59,625 nt of DNA, from contig QKCD01000113.1 in assembly GCA_003245815.1 (NCBI GenBank), positions 1-59,625 on the forward strand, given 5' to 3'. Source of the DNA: Sulfuricurvum sp. GTDB taxonomy: Bacteria; Campylobacterota; Campylobacteria; Campylobacterales; Sulfurimonadaceae. Below the pieces are notes generated by a model that searched no databases, had not been told where the DNA came from, and saw nothing but the letters and a program-made list of their open reading frames with translations. Made by a program: the position numbers and the translations under genes. This document shows positions 41,260-49,051 of the stretch, one piece after another (the first letter of the stretch is position 1; every line of letters starts with the position of its first letter).

Positions 41260-41829
41260 ATGAGCGTAGAACAGACGTTGATGGAACGCAGCGGCGGTAA
41301 ATGCGAACTCTGCGGCGCGGAGCATGACCTGAGCGTTTACGAAGTCGCCCCGAGCGACGGATCGGCGGAGCAGTCGATCCTGCTTTGCGGCACCTGCAAA
41401 GGCCAGATTGAAAACCCGGAGACCACGGTCGCCGACCACTGGCGCTGCCTCAACGACAGCATGTGGAGCGAACAGACCGCGGTCCAGGTGATGGCCTACC
41501 GTCTGCTCCACGCCCTGCGCTCCGAAGGGTGGCCGCAGGACCTGCTCGATATGATGTACCTCGAGGACGACGCCAAGGCGTGGGCCGAAGCGGGCATGCC
41601 CAAAACCGATGAGAATGCCGTCGTCCAGCGCGACGCCAACGGCAACATCCTTCAGCAGGGCGATACCGTCAGCCTGATCAAGGACCTTGACGTCAAAGGC
41701 GGCGGCTTTACCGCCAAGCGCGGTACCGTCGTCAAGAACATCCACGTCACCGACGACCCGAAATTCATCGAAGGCAAGATCAACGGCCAGACGATCGTTA
41801 TCGTCGCCGAGTACGTGAAAAAGGCGTAA
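41260..41829 (+). CDS. PhnA/YjdM family protein
   Basis: 189 aa. N-terminal zinc ribbon with C-E-L-C (about 15-18) and C-G-T-C (about 43-46), a helical middle, then the PhnA domain (DANGNILQQGDTVSLIKDLDVKGG, KRGTVVKNIHV, KINGQTIVIVAEYVKKA). Despite the name, the family is not the phosphonoacetate hydrolase and its function is unknown. Own promoter and a terminator. Confidence 0.92.
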   Translation: MSVEQTLMERSGGKCELCGAEHDLSVYEVAPSDGSAEQSILLCGTCKGQIENPETTVADHWRCLNDSMWSEQTAVQVMAYRLLHALRSEGWPQDLLDMMYLEDDAKAWAEAGMPKTDENAVVQRDANGNILQQGDTVSLIKDLDVKGGGFTAKRGTVVKNIHVTDDPKFIEGKINGQTIVIVAEYVKKA

Positions 41830-41834
41830 GCCTC

Positions 41835-41851
41835 CGCCGCGTCACGCGGCG
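41835..41851 (+). terminator. probable terminator after the PhnA gene
   Basis: CGCCGCG (41835-41841), loop TCA, CGCGGCG (41845-41851), then CTTCTCCCC. A second palindrome CCCGAA-ACG-TTCGGG (41878-41892) could serve the convergent CYTH gene. T-runs are weak. Confidence 0.45.
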
Positions 41852-41899
41852 CTTCTCCCCCGACCTGTACCGACACTCCCGAAACGTTCGGGTGCGATA

Positions 41900-42370
41900 C
41901 TATGCCCACGTTTTGAAGGGGTGCAGCAGCAGCTGTGCATTCAGGTAGCGCGGGTTATGCGTCACCTCTTCGCCCGCCCAAAACGGCTTCTCGAAGGGTT
42001 CATCTTCCGACGCGAGCTCGATCTCCGCGACGATCAGCCCAAGATTCTCCCCCTCGAAAACGTCCACCTCCCAGGTGTGCCCCGCAATCTCGAAGTAGTA
42101 GCGCGTCTTCTCGATAAGCCGGCCGTCGGTCAGCCGCAGCAGTCCCTCGGCGTCTTCGACGGGGATGGCATACTCATATTCGGGACGGGTGATCCCCTCG
42201 GCTTTCCCCTTGATCGTCAGGAACGCCCGCGTGCCGGCGATGCGCACCCGGATATTGCGCCCCTTTTCGTTGAGCAGGTACCCCTGCCGCATCCGTTCGC
42301 GCCCCGAGGCCTCTTCCCAGTCGATTGTGCCCGTATCGACGAGGAATTTCCGTTCGATCTCCTGCGCCAT
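41900..42370 (-). CDS. CYTH domain protein (triphosphate tunnel enzyme)
   Basis: 156 aa. Opens with E-I-E-R-K-F-L, the E-x-E-x-K signature of CYTH/TTM proteins, followed by alternating charged strands (RVRIAGTRAFLTIKGK, TRPEYEYAIP, KTRYYFEIAGHTWEVDVFEG, VAEIELASEDEPFEKP). Single-domain members are mostly inorganic triphosphatases; class IV adenylate cyclase activity is a minority function. GGAGGGGG is upstream of the ATG at 42370; the frame extends to 42418 without coding character. Confidence 0.9.
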   Translation of the reverse strand: MAQEIERKFLVDTGTIDWEEASGRERMRQGYLLNEKGRNIRVRIAGTRAFLTIKGKAEGITRPEYEYAIPVEDAEGLLRLTDGRLIEKTRYYFEIAGHTWEVDVFEGENLGLIVAEIELASEDEPFEKPFWAGEEVTHNPRYLNAQLLLHPFKTWA

Positions 42371-42433
42371 ATCCGCCCCCTCCGCGCCCCGGCAGCGTCC
42401 GGGGAGATTTCCCCACATCGTAGCGCGTCCGGG

Positions 42434-43885
42434 CTAAAACTTCCTCCAGAAGGTCGGCGCGAGCATCAGGAAGAAGGTGTAGAACTCCAGCCTCCCCAGG
42501 ATCATCCCCGCCGAGAGCACCGCAATGTCGAGGTCTCCGAATGCGCCGTAATTGCAGGCCGGGCCGACATCACCGAATCCCGGGCCGACGTTCGTGACGC
42601 AGGCGACCGATGCCGAAACAGCTGTCAGGGCGTCGTACCCCGCCGCATAGAGGTAAAAAACGATGAGCGCGTTCGTCACCGCAAAGAGCATCATAAAGCC
42701 GTAAGTCGCCGAAACGATCGTCTCCGAGAGGGGGGCGCGGTCGACGAAAAAGGTCACGACCGCGTTGGGATGGAGAATGCGCTTGATCTCCGCGCCGATC
42801 ACCTTCGCGCTGACGACATAGCGGATCACCTTCGGCCCGCCCGCCGTCGACCCGCCGTTACCGCCGATCAGCATCGCGACGAGGCAGAGGACGACGGCCG
42901 TCGGTCCGAACTGCTCGTAATCGAGGGAGGCAAACCCCGTCGTCGTCAACAGCGACGCGATGCTGAAAAAAGAGTGTGTCGCGGCGCTGCCGAGCGTATG
43001 TTCCCCATGTTCGAAACTGACGATTGTCAACGAAGCGGAGAGGAAGAGGAAAAGCAGCAGGTACCAGAGGGTCTCTTCGGAACGGTACCCCTGGAGATCC
43101 CCGTAAAGCAGCTTCAGGTGCGCGAGGAAGTTGATCCCCGACAGGATCATAAAAAGCGTCGTCGTCCAGAGGATCGCCGGCGTGGCGAAGGCCCCGAAAG
43201 AGGTGTCCTTCGTCGAAAAACCGCCGGTCGAGATTGTACTGAAGGCGTGGTTGAGGGCATCGAACGCCCCCATCCCCTCCCAGTGCAGTAGCAGCGCGTC
43301 GACGACGGTGAGCAGGAGGTAGATCGCCCAGAGGCGCAGGGCGGTATCCTTGATCTTCGGGGTCACCTTCTCCAGGCGGATGCCCGGCGCCTCCGCTCTG
43401 AAGAGGGCCAGCGACCCGCTGGGGTTGATCAGCGAGAGCAGTCCCACGCCGAGTACCAGTACCCCCATCCCCCCGAGCCAGTGCATAAGGCTGCGCAGCA
43501 TCAGCACCATCTTCGGCAGGGACTCGATATTGCCGTAGACCGTGGCCCCCGTCGTCGTAAAGCCGCTGATCGCCTCGAACACCCCCTGCATCAGGGTGAT
43601 GTCGCTGTAGAGCCAGAGGGGGATCCCCCCGGCGGCTCCCAGAAGCAGCCAGACGAGGTTGACCGAGAGGATCCCCTCCTTGAGGGAGAGCTCCATCCGG
43701 TGGCGGTAGAGGAGCAGGAACATGACGCCGTTGAAACTGCCGAAGAGAAGGTCGAACCAGGCGAAGGGGAGGACATCCTCTCCGTAGTAGATGCCGACAG
43801 CGAGGGGGAGCAGGAAAAAGGCGCTGATCCCCGTCCCGATCGCCGAGAGCAGCTTCAGGATGTTTTTCAGAGATCGTTGATCCAC
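42434..43885 (-). CDS. trkH: TrkH family potassium uptake protein
   Basis: 483 aa. Four-repeat K+ channel-like membrane protein: the P-loops contain T-T-T-G-A-T-V, S-T-G-G-F-S-T, G-G-N-G-G-S-T-A-G-G and T-N-V-G-P-G-F-G. TrkH conducts K+ and is gated by the cytoplasmic TrkA ring. It overlaps the 3' end of trkA by 19 nt, so it is translated after TrkA in one operon. Confidence 0.95.
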   Translation of the reverse strand: MDQRSLKNILKLLSAIGTGISAFFLLPLAVGIYYGEDVLPFAWFDLLFGSFNGVMFLLLYRHRMELSLKEGILSVNLVWLLLGAAGGIPLWLYSDITLMQGVFEAISGFTTTGATVYGNIESLPKMVLMLRSLMHWLGGMGVLVLGVGLLSLINPSGSLALFRAEAPGIRLEKVTPKIKDTALRLWAIYLLLTVVDALLLHWEGMGAFDALNHAFSTISTGGFSTKDTSFGAFATPAILWTTTLFMILSGINFLAHLKLLYGDLQGYRSEETLWYLLLFLFLSASLTIVSFEHGEHTLGSAATHSFFSIASLLTTTGFASLDYEQFGPTAVVLCLVAMLIGGNGGSTAGGPKVIRYVVSAKVIGAEIKRILHPNAVVTFFVDRAPLSETIVSATYGFMMLFAVTNALIVFYLYAAGYDALTAVSASVACVTNVGPGFGDVGPACNYGAFGDLDIAVLSAGMILGRLEFYTFFLMLAPTFWRKF

Positions 43886-45183
43886 CGGCGGACCTCCTCC
43901 TCGCGGTAGCGGGCGCAGAACGTGATGATGACGCTGCGCTCATTGATGTAGAGCGGCCTATCGAAACGCTGCACCCCCTCCGAGGAGACGATGCAGGAGA
44001 GGACGCTCTGCTTCTCAAAGGGGGCGATCGTTCCCCGGAAGCCGTTCAAATCGCGCACGAAGGAGATGGCGGCGCCGCCGCAGAAGCGCCGTTCATTGAC
44101 GGCCTCGTTCGAGCCGATCGTCTCCATGATCGAGTAGTAGGCATTCGTCTTCGGGCCGCGGACGATGACGAGGCCGAGGGAGTGCATCAGGTTGTAGTAC
44201 TCGATATCGTTGTTGATCGCCACCACCTTCTCGATGCCGTGCTCTTTCGCCTCGATGCACTTGATGATGTTCTCCTCGTCGTTGGAGGTCGCGGCGATCA
44301 GCATCTGGGCGTTCGTCAGCCCCTCGTCCCGGTAGAGGCGGAAGTCCCCGTACTTGCTGTTGATCACCGTCGCCTTGTCCTGCAGGGTCTCCGCCGCCCG
44401 GCGGCACTTCTCCAGGTCCTTTTCGATCAGCTTGATCGTCGCGTTGTGGACCGAGAGGGCTTTGGCGATCTCGATCCCGAGGGTGTCAGCCCCGAGGACG
44501 ACGATTTTGCGGATCTTCTTGGGAAGTTTGTGGTCGAAGCGCCGGCAGAGCTCCTCGATCGCCGCCGCCTCCCCGAAGAGGTAGACCATGTCGTCCTGGC
44601 GGATGGCATCGTGATCCGTAGGGACATGGAAGTTCTTTTTCCGTTCGATCCCCACGACCACGACCCGCCGCGAATTGATCTGAACGATCGGGACGTCCTC
44701 CCCGCCGTGGTGGAAATTGACACGGACGGAGATCAGCTTCATCGGCGTTTCCGAAAAACTCTTGACGTTGTTCGCCTTGGGGTAGTCCAGCAGCGCCTTG
44801 ACCGACGCGGCGGTGAGGCTGTAGGGAAAGACGGCGTCGGTAATGGCGATCTTCTCCGCGATGCCGCTGCGGGCGAAAAAGTCGTTGCGCAGGCGGATGA
44901 TCTTGCGCTTGACCCGGATCTTCTCGTCGGCGATGATACAGGAGACGAGGTTGACCTCGTCGACGTCGGTGACGGCGATGAAAAGGTCGACCTCCCGTCC
45001 CCGCAACGCTTCATAGCTGTCGGGGTCCTGAACGTTTCCCGCCAGTGTCATGACGTCGATGCTCTCCTGGATCTTGCCGAGGGCTTCGGCGTTGCGGTCC
45101 ATGATGGTGATGTTGTGCTTGGCGCTGAGCACCTGGGCCAACCGGAAGCCGACGCGTCCCGCGCCGGCGATGATGATATCCAT
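43867..45183 (-). CDS. trkA: Trk system potassium uptake regulatory protein TrkA
   Basis: 438 aa. Tandem RCK modules: the first NAD(H) site is G-A-G-R-V-G at residues 7-12, followed by RCK_C (about 135-215); the second begins at IVVLGADTLGIEIAKAL and has its own RCK_C. TrkA binds NADH/ATP and gates TrkH. GAGGGGG precedes the ATG. It is 80 nt downstream of a 34-codon membrane peptide gene, which is probably part of the operon. Confidence 0.95.
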   Translation of the reverse strand: MDIIIAGAGRVGFRLAQVLSAKHNITIMDRNAEALGKIQESIDVMTLAGNVQDPDSYEALRGREVDLFIAVTDVDEVNLVSCIIADEKIRVKRKIIRLRNDFFARSGIAEKIAITDAVFPYSLTAASVKALLDYPKANNVKSFSETPMKLISVRVNFHHGGEDVPIVQINSRRVVVVGIERKKNFHVPTDHDAIRQDDMVYLFGEAAAIEELCRRFDHKLPKKIRKIVVLGADTLGIEIAKALSVHNATIKLIEKDLEKCRRAAETLQDKATVINSKYGDFRLYRDEGLTNAQMLIAATSNDEENIIKCIEAKEHGIEKVVAINNDIEYYNLMHSLGLVIVRGPKTNAYYSIMETIGSNEAVNERRFCGGAAISFVRDLNGFRGTIAPFEKQSVLSCIVSSEGVQRFDRPLYINERSVIITFCARYREEEVRRWINDL

Positions 45184-45263
45184 AATGTTGATTCCCCCTC
45201 TTTGGGTGACATCCCGCTGCAGCCAGGGCAGAGCGTACGATCAGAAATCCGAGAGTCACTATT

Positions 45264-45368
45264 TCATCGGTTGAGGGCAAAGGCCAGCTGGATGAACAGG
45301 AGCGCGACCAGAAGAATGATCACGACGTTCTCCGCTATCGACGACCAGGAGATGCCGGACGCGTGCAT
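45264..45368 (-). CDS. 34-aa single-TM small membrane protein upstream of trkA
   Basis: The ORF starts at ATG 45368 with AAGGTG 7 nt upstream and ends at TGA 45264-45266. The peptide begins MHASGISWSSIAENV, continues as one hydrophobic helix (VVIILLVALLFIQLAFAL) and ends in Asn-Arg. Length and layout resemble small subunits such as KdpF or bioenergetic-complex peptides. It is 80 nt before trkA on the same strand, and minus-strand TACAAT at 45456-45461 could drive all three genes. The family is not recognised; the ORF is too short to be certain without conservation. Confidence 0.6.
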   Translation of the reverse strand: MHASGISWSSIAENVVIILLVALLFIQLAFALNR

Positions 45369-45700
45369 AGATTCACCTTCGTGAAGTAGTGCGTACCCCT
45401 TCCCGGTTTTACCGGTGGCGCAGCCGCAAAGAAGTCCGCACGGGAGCTTTCTATGATTGTAGGACCAAACATATCAAAAGGAGATCAAAATTCCCCCGCC
45501 GACGGTACTGGGGGCGGTTGTGCGCATCATGGCACACTTTCAACGCCGCTTGGTTACAATAAAAAGCTGTCGCCGGAAGGTTCCGCATGATCTCCCGCGC
45601 CAACTTCCACCCAAAGGTTTTGCGTGCCGCCGATCCCCCCACTCCGTGCCGCTTCGACAACTTCCCTCAGCCAATGCATGAACCGTTCCGGAGGCCCGGC
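45369..45700. other. divergent intergenic region, trk side and MFS side
   Basis: 332 bp. Minus-strand -10 TACAAT (45456-45461) for the trk side; plus-strand -10 TACAAT (45555-45560) for the MFS gene. From 45587 a frame is open into the MFS gene, but the encoded N-terminal 38 residues lack TM character and the family match begins after 45701. A short CCGGT-TTT-ACCGG hairpin lies near 45403-45415. Confidence 0.5.
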
Positions 45701-46996
45701 ATGAAGCCCGTCGCTGACCGTCCCCTCTATTCTTGGGCCCTTTACGACTGGGCCAACTCCGCCTACGCGACCACCGTGATGGCCGGCTTCTTCCCCCTCT
45801 TCTTCAAGGAGTACTACAGCGCCTCCGCCGACGTCACCACCTCGACGGCACAGCTGGGCTTCGCCAACGCCCTCGCCAGCCTCCTGATCGTCCTCGTCGC
45901 CCCGCTGCTGGGCGCCATTGCCGACGCCGGCGGCCTGAAGAAGCGCTTTCTCTTCCTCTTCGCCTACCTCGGCATCCTGATGACGGTCGGACTGGCGATG
46001 GTGGAGCAGGGAGCGTGGGAGGCGGCGGCCCTGCTCTACGTCGCGGGAAGCATCGGTTTCATGGGCTCCAACATCTTCTACGACGCCCTCCTCCCCTCCG
46101 TGGCAGAGGAGTCGGCCTTCGACCGGGTCTCGGGACTGGGCTTCGCCCTGGGCTACCTCGGCGGGGGGCTGCTCTTCGCCCTGAACGTCTGGATGGTCCA
46201 GGCGCCGGAAAGCTTCGGCATCTCCGACGCAGCGGCGGCGGTGAAGCTCTCCTTCGTCTCGGTGGCGCTCTGGTGGGCCCTCTTCTCCCTGCCGCTGCTG
46301 CTCTTCGTCGAGGAGCGGCGCAACCACGCGGCTTCCCAAAGTGCCGCGGCCATCGTCCGGGAGGGGTACGGCCGCCTGGCGAAGACCCTGCGCAGGATCG
46401 CCGGACTGCGCGGCCTGCTGCTCTTTCTGGCCGCCTACTGGCTCTATATCGACGGGGTTGATACGATTATCCGTATGGCCGTCGATTACGGCATTGCCAT
46501 CGGTTTTGCATCCTCGGACCTGATCCTCGCCCTGCTGATCGTGCAGTTCGTCGGCTTCCCCGCCACCCTGCTCTACGCCCGGCTCGGCGAGCGCTGGGGC
46601 ACCAAGCGCGCGCTGCTGCTGGCCATCGGCGTCTACCTGCTGATCGTCCTTTTCGCCACGGCCATGACGGAAGTCCGCGAGTTCTACCTCCTTGCCGTGA
46701 TGATCGCCCTCGTGCAGGGGGGTATCCAGGCGCTCAGCCGCTCCTACTACGCCCGCATGATCCCCAAAGCCTACGCGGCGGAGTTCTTCGGCTTCTACAA
46801 CCTCCTGGGCAAGTTCGCCGCCATCCTCGGTCCGCTCCTGCTGGCCGTCGTCGCCCTCTACACCCAGAGCTCCCGGATCTCTATCGCCTCCGTCGCCCTC
46901 TTTTTCATTCTCGGCGCGCTCCTGCTGACGCAGGTTGATGCCGAAAAAACCGCCAAAGAGGTGCGTGAAAGCCTGAAAAACTCCGAAAATTTGTAA
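45701..46996 (+). CDS. MFS permease of the UMF1 type
   Basis: 431 aa, about 12 TM helices. The N-terminus LYSWALYDWANSAYATTVMAGFFP is the hallmark of the UMF1/Atg22-like family, and LSRSYYARMIPKAYAAEFFGFYNLLGK lies near the penultimate helices. The substrate is not known; Atg22 exports amino acids from the vacuole. ATG 45701 is preferred: GGAGG is 6 nt upstream and it begins exactly where family similarity begins; the upstream ATG 45587 also has a GGAAGG. Confidence 0.88.
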   Translation: MKPVADRPLYSWALYDWANSAYATTVMAGFFPLFFKEYYSASADVTTSTAQLGFANALASLLIVLVAPLLGAIADAGGLKKRFLFLFAYLGILMTVGLAMVEQGAWEAAALLYVAGSIGFMGSNIFYDALLPSVAEESAFDRVSGLGFALGYLGGGLLFALNVWMVQAPESFGISDAAAAVKLSFVSVALWWALFSLPLLLFVEERRNHAASQSAAAIVREGYGRLAKTLRRIAGLRGLLLFLAAYWLYIDGVDTIIRMAVDYGIAIGFASSDLILALLIVQFVGFPATLLYARLGERWGTKRALLLAIGVYLLIVLFATAMTEVREFYLLAVMIALVQGGIQALSRSYYARMIPKAYAAEFFGFYNLLGKFAAILGPLLLAVVALYTQSSRISIASVALFFILGALLLTQVDAEKTAKEVRESLKNSENL

Positions 46997-47049
46997 AAAA
47001 CCTCCAAAAAACATTAAATTCTGTTTAATTTTCATCGGGATACAATGGT

Positions 47050-47055
47050 TATAAT
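47050..47055 (+). promoter_or_regulatory. -10 element of the Lap secretion operon
   Basis: TATAAT at 47050-47055, with a second box TACAAT at 47041-47046. The ATG at 47086 follows with AAAGGGG. The region is the most A/T-rich near the operon. Confidence 0.55.
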
Positions 47056-47085
47056 CTCTTCATAAACCATTTCAAAGGGGAAGTT

Positions 47086-48369
47086 ATGCAACGGAGACTC
47101 TCATTGGCACTCGTGCCGCTGCTGATACCGGTACTGGGATTCGGCCTGACGCTGGATGAGGCGGTACAGCATGTCACGGCGACCAACCCGGTCGTCAACG
47201 AATCGGTCCAGAACTACAGGGCGACGACCCAGGATGTCTCCATGGCGGGGGCAGCCTTCTTGCCCCGCATCGACGTGGCGATCTACGGCGGCCGGGAACG
47301 GACACGCAATGCAACTTTCCCCGTAAATAGAGATCTCTACCGGCGCGGCAAAACGTTGACCGCCCGCCAGAACCTCTTCAACGGTTTCGGCGACGAATAC
47401 AACATGGACCAGCAGGAAGCACGCGTCGAAGCGGCCCGCCAGAACGTCGACTTCCGGGTCAACGCCCTGAGCCTCGAAACGACGGAGGCCTACCTGGCGC
47501 TGATGAAGCAGTACGAGTTCCTGGCGATCGCCCGGAAGAATCTGAAGACCCACGAGTCGATCCACGCCCGCATCCAGGAGCGGACCGAAAGCGGTTTCGG
47601 CGCCAAGTCCGAACTCGACCAATCCAAAGGGCGCCTCTCGCTGGCCCGCTCCAACCTCGTCGTCCAGATGAGCAACTACCAAGACGCCCTGACGACCTTC
47701 GAACGGATCTACGGCCTGAGCGTCGATCCCGCGACACTGCAGAAGCCGGTCTTCGCCGAACAGCTTCCGGCCACCCTCGAAGGGGCCGTTGAAGCAGCGA
47801 AACAGCACCACCCCGCCCTGGCGGTACAACAGCGCAACATCGTCGCGGCCGAGGCGCGTCTCGGCGTCGTCAAACAGGCCTTCTACCCCAAACTCGACTT
47901 AGAGCTCGCCATCGACGACTCTTACAACGTCTCCGGCATCGACGGCGAGGACTACTCCAGCCATGTGTTCTTCACCCTCTCCTACAACCTCTTCAACGGC
48001 GAGTTCGACATGGCCAGGAAAGAGCAGCAGCAGATCGTCATCCTCAAAGAGGAAGCGATCCAGGGCGACCTGCTGCGCCGGGTCAGGGAGAATCTGGGCT
48101 TCGCCTGGACCGCCTACACGGAGATCGGCAAGCAGATCCCCTACCTCAAGGAGCACCGGGACTACAGCGTCACGACCCTTGAAGCCTACAACCAGGAGTT
48201 CGCCCTCGGGCGCCGGACCCTCGTCGACATCCTCAATACGGAGAACGAACTCACCAGCGCCGAGAAGGAGGTGGTCAACGCCGAGTACGACCTGCTGCTG
48301 GCCCAGTACCGCCTGCTTGAGGGGATGGGGATGCTCGCATCGAGCCTGAGCGCCAACAGCAGCTACTAG
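47086..48369 (+). CDS. TolC-family outer-membrane channel of the Lap type I system
   Basis: 427 aa. Signal peptide (about 1-22), two outer-membrane-efflux-protein repeats with long coiled-coil helices, LTARQNLFNGFGDEYN and FFTLSYNLFNGEFD as the paired strand segments, and GRRTLVDILNTENEL near the C-terminus. It is the outer-membrane conduit (LapE role). It leads an operon with the LapG-like, LapB-like, LapC-like and regulator genes (gaps of 9, 13, -4 and -1 nt). Confidence 0.92.
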   Translation: MQRRLSLALVPLLIPVLGFGLTLDEAVQHVTATNPVVNESVQNYRATTQDVSMAGAAFLPRIDVAIYGGRERTRNATFPVNRDLYRRGKTLTARQNLFNGFGDEYNMDQQEARVEAARQNVDFRVNALSLETTEAYLALMKQYEFLAIARKNLKTHESIHARIQERTESGFGAKSELDQSKGRLSLARSNLVVQMSNYQDALTTFERIYGLSVDPATLQKPVFAEQLPATLEGAVEAAKQHHPALAVQQRNIVAAEARLGVVKQAFYPKLDLELAIDDSYNVSGIDGEDYSSHVFFTLSYNLFNGEFDMARKEQQQIVILKEEAIQGDLLRRVRENLGFAWTAYTEIGKQIPYLKEHRDYSVTTLEAYNQEFALGRRTLVDILNTENELTSAEKEVVNAEYDLLLAQYRLLEGMGMLASSLSANSSY

Positions 48370-48378
48370 GAGCAGACC

Positions 48379-49038
48379 ATGCGCCGCACGATCGTCAGGC
48401 TGAGTCTCGTACTGAGCACCCTCTTCGTCGCCCAGAAACCGCTGCACGCCATGGAAAGTGCACCGGCGCCCAAAAGGACGGAGAAGGAGCTCGGCGATGC
48501 CTCCGCACAGCAGCGGCGCAACGCCCTCTCACAACTGGTCGAGAGCCACAAAACGGCCCCCGTCACCGAGAAGCTCTCCCGCGTCAACGACTTCTTCAAC
48601 CAGGTACCCTACCAATCCGACATCGCCAACTGGGGCACGAAGGATTACTGGGCCGCCCCCCTGGAGATGCTCAGCCGCGGCAGGGCGGACTGCGAAGACT
48701 ACGCCATCGCCAAGTTCTTCACCCTGCTGCAGATGGGGCTGCCGCAGGAGAAGCTCTACCTCACCTTCGTTCGGCTGCCCGGAAGCGGGGAGCTGCACTT
48801 TGTCCTGACCTATTATGAAACGCCCGACGCCGTTCCCCTCGTCCTGGACAACCGCAGCCTGCAGATCCGTCCCAGCCTCTTCGGCGAAAGCCTGCAGCCC
48901 GTCTACCGCTTCAACCTCAAGGAGTTCGTCTCCTATCACGAGGACGGCACGCAGCGCCACCGTGCCATGGAGGGGATGCCCTTTCGGAAATGGCAGGAGC
49001 TGACACGGCGGATGCGCCTGGCGAAGCAGTCGACTTAA
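48379..49038 (+). CDS. lapG: LapG-like periplasmic cysteine protease (BTLCP)
   Basis: 219 aa. Signal peptide about 1-25, then a transglutaminase-like cysteine peptidase domain (about 75-200). The catalytic triad is visible: Cys in RADCEDYAIAKF, His in GELHFVLTYY and Asp in LVLDNRS. LapG proteases cleave the retention module of LapA-type adhesins and release them from the cell; they are held inactive by LapD when c-di-GMP is high. A matching TAAG target is in the adhesin at 53315. No lapD gene is in the window. Confidence 0.92.
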   Translation: MRRTIVRLSLVLSTLFVAQKPLHAMESAPAPKRTEKELGDASAQQRRNALSQLVESHKTAPVTEKLSRVNDFFNQVPYQSDIANWGTKDYWAAPLEMLSRGRADCEDYAIAKFFTLLQMGLPQEKLYLTFVRLPGSGELHFVLTYYETPDAVPLVLDNRSLQIRPSLFGESLQPVYRFNLKEFVSYHEDGTQRHRAMEGMPFRKWQELTRRMRLAKQST

Positions 49039-49051
49039 GAAAAGGAATCCT

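Noticed and set aside
45587-45700. 38-residue N-terminal extension of the UMF1-type permease
   Set aside because: Lacks TM character and family similarity; the ATG at 45701 has GGAGG at proper spacing. The upstream ATG also has a GGAAGG site, so it is not fully excluded.
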